DNA of 8,772 nucleotides from Candidatus Gastranaerophilales bacterium (GTDB lineage Bacteria; Cyanobacteriota; Vampirovibrionia; Gastranaerophilales; Gastranaerophilaceae), in NCBI GenBank assembly GCA_947628355.1, contig CANQZO010000076.1, positions 1 through 8,772 of the forward strand, written 5' to 3'. This document shows, in pieces, positions 1 to 4,703 of the stretch. The notes below the pieces were generated by a model. That model made no database searches and was not told where the DNA came from. It worked only from the letters and a program-made list of their open reading frames with translations. The translations under genes were made by a program, and so were the position numbers. Within the stretch, counting starts at the first letter, position 1. Every line of letters starts with the position of its first letter.

Positions 1-71
1 ACTCCAATCCCCCCCCCCGTGAGTTTTGGCGATTTGAATAATTCTGAAAACATGCGTGAAAACTTGCTCAT
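1..71 (-). CDS. N-terminus of unidentified protein (partial, runs off left edge)
   Basis: Only the first 23 codons are inside the window, read leftward from ATG at 71-69; the N-terminus begins MSKFSRMFSELFKSPK and continues LTGGGIG. A good promoter (TATAAT at 83-78, TTGCAA at 106-101, spacer 17) places the expected transcription start on the A of the ATG, and there is no Shine-Dalgarno sequence, so the mRNA is probably leaderless. It lies 40 nt downstream of the lipoprotein gene on the same strand. Three consecutive GGG glycine codons form part of a ten-G run (18-9), unusual in this AT-rich sequence. A basic amphipathic start followed by a Gly-rich segment could precede an actin-fold domain such as PilM, but that is a guess. 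I do not recognise the family. An opposing open frame on the plus strand (1-120) is a weaker alternative. Confidence 0.5.
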   Translation of the reverse strand, partial: MSKFSRMFSELFKSPKLTGGGIG

Positions 72-77
72 AGCTGT

Positions 78-106
78 ATTATATATCTCGGAATTAATTT
101 TTGCAA
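78..106 (-). promoter_or_regulatory. Sigma-70 type promoter for the left-edge gene (leaderless)
   Basis: Read on the minus strand, a -35 like TTGCAA (106-101, 4 of 6 consensus bases) is separated by 17 nt from a perfect TATAAT (83-78). Six bases then precede the ATG at 71, so the predicted +1 coincides with the start codon. The -35 lies just upstream of the stop of the lipoprotein gene (112), so this gene can be transcribed independently. Confidence 0.55.
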
Positions 107-111
107 TGGTT

Positions 112-894
112 TTATTTTAAATTCCATTTCTTTTTTAATTCTTTTAAAGTGCCGTCTTTTTGCATTCTTGTTATTATTATGTTCACATTTCTTTTTAATT
201 TATCATCTTCTTCATCATCGCTTTTGCGAATACCTACGGCATAGGCTTCTTTTGTGATTTTATTTTTTAACATTCGATAACCTTTATGGTCAATAAGAAA
301 TCCCGAAAGGATTGTATCATCAGTGCTTATTGCGTCTGCTTCGCCGTTTAAAAAAGCATTAAATGCTTCTTCATAATTTTTATATCCGATAATTTTTGCC
401 ATTGGGATTATTCTTCTGATATTTCTTTCGGCTGTTGAACCTAAAACCACTATTGTTTTTTTATCTTTTAAATCGGAAAATGTGTGTATGTCGCTGTTTT
501 CTTTTACCAGAGCACTTTGACCCGCTATATAATACGGCAGTGAAAAATCAATAAGCAGAGCCCTCTGCGGAGTTATTGACATTGTTGCTATTATTAAATC
601 AACTTCTCCCGAGGTTAATGCTTCAATTTTGGTATTGGGAGTTACGCTTACAAACTTTATTTTCCGCTCGCTGCCTAAGATGTCTTGCGCTATATATCTT
701 GCAACATCTATATCAAAGCCCTCGGGTTTATTTGTAACGGAGCTTATATATCCGAACGGCTTTGAATCCGTTTTTACTCCCGCTATTAAATAATCCCGAT
801 TTACTATTTCGTCATATCTGCTTATTTTTTCTTTTTTCCCGCACCCTGTGAATATTATCACCGCGAGAATTAATAATGTTATAATTTTTTTCAT
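112..894 (-). CDS. Polar amino-acid ABC transporter solute-binding lipoprotein
   Basis: A 260-residue periplasmic binding protein of the type II (SBP family 3) fold that captures a polar amino acid and delivers it to an ABC permease. Residues 1-17 are a lipoprotein signal (MKKIITLLILAVIIF) and the lipobox FTGC puts the lipidated Cys at 18. The first lobe carries GFDIDVA (59-65) and the family signature ATMSITPQR (103-111), whose Arg111 normally holds the ligand alpha-carboxylate. STDD (190-193) supplies the Asp that usually binds the amino group. The overall pattern resembles PEB1/GlnH-like aspartate, glutamate or glutamine binders; the exact ligand cannot be read. The start at 894 was chosen over an upstream in-frame start at 990 because it begins the signal peptide and has AAGGA at 906-902, 7 nt away. 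No permease or ATPase gene is adjacent, so its partner is elsewhere. Confidence 0.9.
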   Translation of the reverse strand: MKKIITLLILAVIIFTGCGKKEKISRYDEIVNRDYLIAGVKTDSKPFGYISSVTNKPEGFDIDVARYIAQDILGSERKIKFVSVTPNTKIEALTSGEVDLIIATMSITPQRALLIDFSLPYYIAGQSALVKENSDIHTFSDLKDKKTIVVLGSTAERNIRRIIPMAKIIGYKNYEEAFNAFLNGEADAISTDDTILSGFLIDHKGYRMLKNKITKEAYAVGIRKSDDEEDDKLKRNVNIIITRMQKDGTLKELKKKWNLK

Positions 895-921
895 TATTTT
901 TTCCTTGTTATTTACAACAAT

Positions 922-951
922 ATCATATTTTGAATAATTATTCACTTTCAA
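922..951 (-). promoter_or_regulatory. Promoter for the amino-acid-binding lipoprotein
   Basis: On the minus strand TTGAAA (951-946) and TATGAT (927-922) are separated by 18 nt, which predicts transcription from about 915 and a 21-nt leader containing the AAGGA ribosome site. It overlaps the divergent promoter of the 975 gene, so the two may compete for polymerase. Confidence 0.45.
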
Positions 952-968
952 AAAAATATCAGTATAAT
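941..968 (+). promoter_or_regulatory. Promoter for the 975 gene (leaderless)
   Basis: TATAAT at 963-968 is a perfect -10; TTCACT at 941-946 is a 4-of-6 -35 with a 16-nt spacer. The -10 ends six bases before the ATG at 975, so the predicted +1 is the start codon itself. The -35 overlaps by one base the -35 of the divergent lipoprotein promoter. Confidence 0.55.
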
Positions 969-974
969 AAAAGT

Positions 975-1586
975 ATGAGAAAGATAACATCGGCTTTATT
1001 TTTATTAATGACTGTAATTATTACTACAGGTGCAGGGTACGTTGGTACATTGCCTGATGTTGAAGCGGAATTTGATTATTTACGAAAGGAAAGCAGTGAA
1101 AATGCGCAAGCTCCGTATTCTGTTGAGGAGCTTGATAAACAAAATGAAGAAAAATTAAAACCCGTTCCGCGTGAAAATGAAAATTATGTTGATATTATTA
1201 TTAAGAAAGACGGAACAACGGATTATCTTAAAGATGTTAATTCGGTAATTCTTATTCTTGAAAAGTTAAGAAAGTGTCTTAATACTGACAGAAACATACA
1301 AAAATTTAATGCTATTGTCAGTAATTTGATTGACAATGTTGCATATATAACAAGCGAATACAAAGGAAAACCGGAAAGTAATTATTTATCTTATAACAGA
1401 TTAAATACTTTATCGGCACAGGCTCGTGATGTCGCTAATTTCAGAATGAATGCTCAAAAATATCAAAGCTATATTCCTTATACGTCGAGCGAAAATATAT
1501 ATACCAAAGAAAATATAGACGCTAAAATGGAAGCACTTTTGGTTAATGTTAACGAAACTATTTTTATTTTAAAGAATTTGGAATAA
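975..1586 (+). CDS. Exported protein of unknown function, 203 aa
   Basis: I do not recognise this family. The start is set at ATG 975, the first residue of an evident signal peptide (MRKITSALFLLMTVIITTGA, then GYVG); a TTG 45 nt upstream is open but lies within the promoter. The mature part begins with a charged, Glu/Lys-rich segment (about 29-70) that looks extended or disordered. A short stretch YVDIIIKKDG (71-80) looks like a beta element, and residues 83-203 read as mainly helical (VILILEKLRKCL; NAIVSNLIDNVAYI; IDAKMEALLVNVNETIFIL). One Cys (101) is present in the mature chain, so a disulphide within one chain is unlikely. There is no lipobox. The next gene, also exported, follows after 74 nt on the same strand, and no terminator is visible between them, so the two may be co-transcribed and act at the cell envelope. 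Confidence 0.75.
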   Translation: MRKITSALFLLMTVIITTGAGYVGTLPDVEAEFDYLRKESSENAQAPYSVEELDKQNEEKLKPVPRENENYVDIIIKKDGTTDYLKDVNSVILILEKLRKCLNTDRNIQKFNAIVSNLIDNVAYITSEYKGKPESNYLSYNRLNTLSAQARDVANFRMNAQKYQSYIPYTSSENIYTKENIDAKMEALLVNVNETIFILKNLE

Positions 1587-1660
1587 TTACTCTAAATATT
1601 AGCTTGTTGACTGTTTATTACATTTAAACTTCCCTCTATATTGCAATAGGAGAGAAGAAA

Positions 1661-2350
1661 ATGCTAAGAAAAATAATATTAACAATGGTGATTTTTATAT
1701 CACTGCAGGCAGCGGTTTACAGTTATTCGCCCGAACAGCTTTCTAATATGGAAATGGTAAAATACGGTCAAAGTTTTGAAAATGACAGTCTTTCTTCAAG
1801 GTTAATGAGGCTGGAAACGGATTTATTCGGTATGACTCAATCGGGAGATATTGACTCAAGACTTGATATGATTTCTCAAATGATAGGTTCATCGTCCTCT
1901 ATACCTGTTTATGAGCCTTATAATGCTTATTATCCGAAAGAAAAAAAGGGTATAATAAACAGATTTTTAAATAACTTGTCCGATGATTTTTCAAACGGAG
2001 CCTTAACGGGATTTACTCCTCCCATAACTTCCACAGGATATGTTAATGATTTTTACGGAAACGGATTTATGAATTATACAAATAATACGGGAAGATACTG
2101 CCCATTTCATAATACTTATCATAATAGCGGGTTCTTTAATAATCGTAATGATTTTTGGTACGGAAGAAATAAATATCCTCGTGCGCTAAGTCACAGAAAC
2201 AATTTTAGAGCTTCACGTCTTTGGCGCAATCCGAATTATGCAAATTTTAATTCATACGCTAACCCCTACGGATATTACAGAAGCCCTATACCGACAAATA
2301 CTTATACAAATGTGTTAACCAGGTCCGGTGTGCATATTATAAAGGACTGA
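1661..2350 (+). CDS. Exported Asn/Tyr-rich protein with RL-repeat segment, 229 aa
   Basis: The start has a strong ribosome site, AGGAGAG at 1648-1654, six bases before the ATG. Residues 1-21 form a signal peptide (MLRKIILTMVIFISLQAAVY), so the product is secreted. Just after it come two similar units: MEMVKYGQSFENDSLSSRL (30-48) followed by MRLETDLFG (49-57), and GDIDSRLDMISQMI (62-75). This spacing of 'ND-x-L-x2-RL-x-RLE-x2-LFG' is, from memory, common in exported proteins of cyanobacteria and their non-photosynthetic relatives; no function is established. Residues 85-225 are low complexity, rich in Asn, Tyr, Phe, Gly and Arg, with YCPFHNTYHNSGFF (146-159) the only Cys/His-rich spot. There is no catalytic signature. 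It ends 13 nt before the shared terminator. An envelope or surface role is likely, but function is unknown. Confidence 0.75.
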   Translation: MLRKIILTMVIFISLQAAVYSYSPEQLSNMEMVKYGQSFENDSLSSRLMRLETDLFGMTQSGDIDSRLDMISQMIGSSSSIPVYEPYNAYYPKEKKGIINRFLNNLSDDFSNGALTGFTPPITSTGYVNDFYGNGFMNYTNNTGRYCPFHNTYHNSGFFNNRNDFWYGRNKYPRALSHRNNFRASRLWRNPNYANFNSYANPYGYYRSPIPTNTYTNVLTRSGVHIIKD

Positions 2351-2363
2351 TTTTATACAATAA

Positions 2364-2393
2364 AAAAGAGAACTTTTTACAAAGTTCTCTTTT
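2364..2393. terminator. Bidirectional intrinsic terminator between converging genes
   Basis: A perfect 13-bp stem, AAAAGAGAACTTT (2364-2376) with AAAGTTCTCTTTT (2381-2393), closes a TTAC loop. Read leftward the stem runs into six T (complement of 2362-2367), giving a good terminator for rpsR. Read rightward the T-run is four bases within the stem, so it also serves the 1661 gene. It lies 14 nt after one stop codon and 20 nt after the other. Confidence 0.9.
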
Positions 2394-2412
2394 ACTAAAT
2401 ATTTATTATTTT

Positions 2413-2646
2413 CTATGATTCATAAACATAGCATAATAAAGATGCTTCTCTTGCTTTTTTAACAGCTTTTGCAAGCATTCTTTGGTGCTCCGCACAGGTG
2501 CCTGTAATTCTTCTTGGCAGAATTTTACCTGCTTCGGTTAAGTATTTTCTTAACTTTTGAGCATCTTTGTAATCAATAGTTTCTATTTTATCCGCACAGA
2601 AACTGCAATTTTTACGTTTTTTCTTGTCTGATTGTTCTTTTGCCAT
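2413..2646 (-). CDS. rpsR: 30S ribosomal protein bS18
   Basis: A 77-residue S18, the usual length, which binds the 30S platform next to S6. The core YKDAQKLRKYLTEAGKILPR (26-45) followed by RITGTC (46-51) and HQRMLAKAVKKARE (54-67) is the canonical S18 RNA-binding segment. Cys14, Cys17, Cys51 and Cys72 are retained, with CSFC (14-17) forming the N-terminal pair of the zinc-type (C+) variety. The ATG at 2646 follows an AAAGGAAAG ribosome site. It is the last gene of rpsF-ssb-rpsR, 18 nt after ssb, and is followed at once by the terminator; rplI, often the next gene, is absent here. Confidence 0.97.
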   Translation of the reverse strand: MAKEQSDKKKRKNCSFCADKIETIDYKDAQKLRKYLTEAGKILPRRITGTCAEHQRMLAKAVKKAREASLLCYVYES

Positions 2647-2664
2647 AATTCTTTCCTTTACTTT

Positions 2665-3072
2665 CTAAAACGGTATCTCTTCTTCGCCGATTAAAACATC
2701 ATTCATCTCTACTTCAGAGAACTTAACAACTTCGTCTGATGTTTTATTGGAAGAAGCTGATGGCGATACAGAGTTTGATGATGAAATTACTTCAAAACTT
2801 GATAAATCAAGTTCCGTAACCTTTTTTTCCGTTCCTTCCTCTGTTTGAACGGATGAAATTTGAAGTCTACCGTCAACAACAATCTTATCACCTTTAGAAA
2901 CGGCTTGTTCCAGCGTTTCAGCCAGATTGCCGCGTGCTATAACTCTGATTAATGATATTTCTTTTTCGTCAATGTTTAAAGTAAACGAAGTAACGGGTAT
3001 ATTATTGCCCGTAAATCTTTTTTCGGGATTTCTGTAAACCGTACCTGATAATACTGCTTTAGCTATTGACAT
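2665..3072 (-). CDS. ssb: Single-stranded DNA-binding protein
   Basis: A 135-residue SSB that coats single-stranded DNA in replication and repair. Residues 1-97 are the OB fold: MSIAKAVLSGTVYRNPEKRF at the N-terminus, FTLNIDEKE (30-38), and RVIARGNLAETLEQAVSKGD (43-62) then KIVVDGRLQI (63-72). A Ser-rich flexible linker (97-113) leads to the conserved acidic tip GEEEIPF (129-135), which recruits repair and replication partners. No tryptophan is present, although many SSBs stack DNA bases on Trp at positions near 40, 54 and 88; aromatic or aliphatic residues replace them here. The start has GGAG six bases upstream. It lies between rpsF (13 nt) and rpsR (18 nt), the classic arrangement. Confidence 0.96.
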   Translation of the reverse strand: MSIAKAVLSGTVYRNPEKRFTGNNIPVTSFTLNIDEKEISLIRVIARGNLAETLEQAVSKGDKIVVDGRLQISSVQTEEGTEKKVTELDLSSFEVISSSNSVSPSASSNKTSDEVVKFSEVEMNDVLIGEEEIPF

Positions 3073-3085
3073 ATTTTTCTCCGAG

Positions 3086-3382
3086 TTATGCTTTTACTTC
3101 TGATGTTTCAACTAACATTATTCTTAAGATATTTTCGTTTAATCTTAATTGTCTGTTGAACTTATCAGCTTGATTGGGTTCTAATTCATAGTTATGAACA
3201 ACAAAGTATCCGTCGCGGTAATCTTTGATGTCATAAGATAATTTTTTTCTGCCCATTTTGTCTGTTGATAAAACTTTTCCGCCTAAAGAAGTAATTGTTT
3301 CTTCAATTTTAGCGCAAACTTTATCAAATTCTTCTGAATCAATATTCGGTTTGATTATTGATAATAATTCGTAAGTTCTCAA
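3086..3382 (-). CDS. rpsF: 30S ribosomal protein bS6 (TTG start)
   Basis: A 98-residue S6, which pairs with S18 on the 30S platform. The start MRTYELLSIIKPN (1-13), GRKKLSYDIKDYRDGYFVVH (44-63), and LRLNENILRIMLVE (79-92) with the conserved LNENILR segment identify it. The start codon is TTG at 3382-3380; it is supported by AAGGAG at 3395-3390, seven bases upstream, and by the canonical N-terminus. It is the first gene of the rpsF-ssb-rpsR operon and is divergent from rlmN. In some bacteria the S6:S18 complex represses its own mRNA; no such site was identified here. Confidence 0.97.
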   Translation of the reverse strand: MRTYELLSIIKPNIDSEEFDKVCAKIEETITSLGGKVLSTDKMGRKKLSYDIKDYRDGYFVVHNYELEPNQADKFNRQLRLNENILRIMLVETSEVKA

Positions 3383-3402
3383 TTTATTTCTCCTTGACTT
3401 TT

Positions 3403-3411
3403 AATATATCA
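3403..3411 (-). promoter_or_regulatory. Candidate extended -10 promoter for rpsF operon
   Basis: On the minus strand TGATATATT (3411-3403) is a TGn-extended -10. It would start transcription near 3396, giving a 14-nt leader that begins at the AAGGAG ribosome site. No convincing -35 lies 16-18 nt upstream, so the call rests on the extended -10 alone. Confidence 0.35.
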
Positions 3412-3417
3412 ATAAAT

Positions 3418-3433
3418 ATGTTACCACGAACAT
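3418..3433. promoter_or_regulatory. Inverted repeat between divergent rpsF and rlmN
   Basis: ATGTT (3418-3422) and AACAT (3429-3433) are exact inverted arms around ACCACG; after one mismatch the pairing resumes for three bases (3414-3416 with 3435-3437). The 16-bp core sits between the two divergent promoters, where a dimeric regulator could control both. It matches no operator that I know. With five-base arms it could be chance. Confidence 0.3.
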
Positions 3434-3463
3434 TTTTAATTACAAATACAATGTTACTTTTTG

Positions 3464-3472
3464 TGATATTAT
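3464..3472 (+). promoter_or_regulatory. Extended -10 promoter for rlmN (leaderless)
   Basis: TGATATTAT at 3464-3472 is a TGn-extended -10 (hexamer TATTAT at 3467-3472). Six bases separate it from the ATG at 3479, so the predicted +1 is the A of the start codon. No good -35 is at the usual distance, which an extended -10 can tolerate. There is no Shine-Dalgarno sequence in the bases before the ATG. Confidence 0.5.
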
Positions 3473-3478
3473 TGAAAT

Positions 3479-4507
3479 ATGGAAAAGTTTAAATTAATCG
3501 GAAAAACAATAGCCGAACTTGAAAATTTTATGATTGAAAACGGTCAATCAAAGTTTCGTGCAAGGCAGGTTTTTAACTGGATATATTTAAAATCGGCGGA
3601 TTGCTTTGATAATATGACGGATTTGCCTCAAAGTGCGCGTGAATTTTTAAAAGAAAAAGCTGAAATTACATCGGTTGTTATAAAAGAAAAGCAGATAAGC
3701 AAAGACTCCACAATGAAATTTTTGTTTGAGCTTTCGGACGGGAATTTTGCCGAGGCTGTATTAATGCGTTTTGATAACAGAGCAAATCTTACCGCCTGCA
3801 TATCCGCGCAGGTCGGCTGTCCTATGGGGTGCAGTTTTTGTGCTACCGCAAAATTAGGATTTAAACGTAATTTAACCGTTGAGGAGATAATATCTCAAAT
3901 ATATTTAATACAGGCAGATACGGGGCTTAAAGTTACAAATATTGTATATATGGGGCAGGGTGAGCCGTTATTAAATTTTAATAATTTAATTGAGTCAATT
4001 AAATTATTCCGCGCAAATTTCGTTGTCGGTGCAAGAAGAATAACTGTTTCCACCTGCGGGTTAATCCCCGAAATAAATAAACTGGCGGAGTTAGATTTTC
4101 AATCAACATTGGCAATATCTCTGCACGCTCCAAATCAAGAAAAAAGAAAAACAATCATGCCTGTTGCCAATAAATACAAATATGATGATTTAATTAAAAC
4201 ATTAAAATCCTATACCGAAAAAACGGGCAGACGTGTAACTATTGAATACGTATTAATGAAAGGAATTAATGATTCCGTTAATGACGCCAAAGAACTTGCA
4301 GTTTCAACCGCAAAATTAAAAAGTAATGTTAATTTGATTGTTTATAACGAAAATGAAAAAAGCCCGTATAAAAAACCGTCTAAAGAAAATATATTAAAGT
4401 TTAAGTATATTCTTGAAGCGTCGGGGAAAAAAGTAACGATAAGGCTTGAAAGGGGTGCGGATATTGATGCCGCCTGCGGTCAGTTGAGCGCAAAAATGAA
4501 AACATAA
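3479..4507 (+). CDS. rlmN: Dual-specificity 23S rRNA A2503 / tRNA A37 C2-methyltransferase
   Basis: A radical SAM methyltransferase that makes m2A2503 in 23S rRNA and m2A37 in some tRNAs, using a 4Fe-4S cluster and a methyl-Cys intermediate. Of 342 residues, 1-95 form the accessory RNA-binding domain (SKFRARQVFNWIYLKSADCF at 24-43). The cluster motif GCPMGCSFCAT gives Cys114, Cys118 and Cys121. NIVYMGQGEPLLNFNNL (154-170) is the SAM-binding segment. The two mechanistic cysteines are retained: Cys107, aligning with E. coli Cys118, and Cys333 in GADIDAACGQL (326-336), aligning with Cys355. RlmN rather than Cfr is favoured by housekeeping context and by the QVGCPMGCSFCATAKLGFKR (111-130) pattern. 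It is monocistronic, divergent from rpsF, with no ribosome binding site at its ATG. Confidence 0.96.
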   Translation: MEKFKLIGKTIAELENFMIENGQSKFRARQVFNWIYLKSADCFDNMTDLPQSAREFLKEKAEITSVVIKEKQISKDSTMKFLFELSDGNFAEAVLMRFDNRANLTACISAQVGCPMGCSFCATAKLGFKRNLTVEEIISQIYLIQADTGLKVTNIVYMGQGEPLLNFNNLIESIKLFRANFVVGARRITVSTCGLIPEINKLAELDFQSTLAISLHAPNQEKRKTIMPVANKYKYDDLIKTLKSYTEKTGRRVTIEYVLMKGINDSVNDAKELAVSTAKLKSNVNLIVYNENEKSPYKKPSKENILKFKYILEASGKKVTIRLERGADIDAACGQLSAKMKT

Positions 4508-4508
4508 T

Positions 4509-4535
4509 AAAAAACTTGTCATGTTTTTTATTTTG
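4509..4535 (+). terminator. Weak terminator-like hairpin after rlmN
   Basis: AAAAAAC (4509-4515) pairs with GTTTTTT (4523-4529) around a seven-base loop, followed by ATTTTG. The stem has one G-C pair only, so it would be a leaky terminator. It starts two bases after the rlmN stop and precedes the promoter of the next unit. Confidence 0.45.
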
Positions 4536-4573
4536 TGATTAAAATAATAATATAAATTCGTATAAATGTTTTA

Positions 4574-4602
4574 GTGACAAAAATAAATAAATCATTTATA
4601 AT
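4574..4602 (+). promoter_or_regulatory. Strong sigma-70 type promoter of the 4704-rimM-trmD unit
   Basis: GTGACA (4574-4579, 5 of 6 -35 bases) and a perfect TATAAT (4597-4602) are separated by the optimal 17 nt. Transcription should start near 4609, giving a leader of about 95 nt, long for this window. Nothing better is visible between rlmN and the 4704 gene. Confidence 0.7.
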
Positions 4603-4647
4603 TGTAATCGGTAGAAATAAAATCTAATCAACATTGTAATTTTTAAA

Positions 4648-4703
4648 AAGAACATCCTGACAGGAGAGAGATTAAGTTCTTGCGTAAGAAAAAGGGACAT
4701 TAA
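4648..4703 (+). promoter_or_regulatory. Structured leader with alternative hairpins and a 7-codon upstream ORF
   Basis: AAGAAC (4648-4653) can pair with GTTCTT (4676-4681), enclosing a small TCCT/AGGA hairpin (4655-4658 with 4662-4665). The same TTCTT (4677-4681) can instead pair with AAGAA (4686-4690) across GCGT, so the two outer pairings exclude each other. A strong ribosome site, AGGAGAG (4662-4668), precedes a TTG at 4680 that opens seven codons, MRKKKGH, ending in TAA at 4701-4703, which touches and is in frame with the ATG at 4704. A second site, AAAGGGA (4691-4697), serves the ATG directly. The geometry suggests translational control or coupling; none of it is proven. Confidence 0.4.

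Noticed and set aside
1..120. Plus-strand open frame ending in TAA at 118-120, possibly the C-terminus of a gene entering from the left
   Set aside because: It is only 39 codons, opposes a minus-strand frame with a good promoter and start, overlaps the lipoprotein stop, and has no recognisable motif. It remains a weak alternative for this edge.
930..974. TTG start 45 nt upstream for the 975 gene
   Set aside because: It would put 15 polar residues before the signal peptide and lies within the predicted promoter, with no ribosome site.
895..990. N-terminal extension of the lipoprotein by 32 residues from an in-frame start at 990
   Set aside because: It would bury the signal peptide and lipobox, runs through both divergent promoters, and the internal ATG at 894 has a proper ribosome site.
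1637..1642. TATATT as a -10 box for the 1661 gene
   Set aside because: It would start transcription inside the AGGAGAG ribosome site, and no -35 is at a suitable distance. Read-through from the 975 gene is more likely.
3479..4507. Cfr-type antibiotic resistance methyltransferase (methylates C8 of A2503)
   Set aside because: Housekeeping context beside rpsF, and the overall sequence follows RlmN; nothing points to a mobile or resistance setting.
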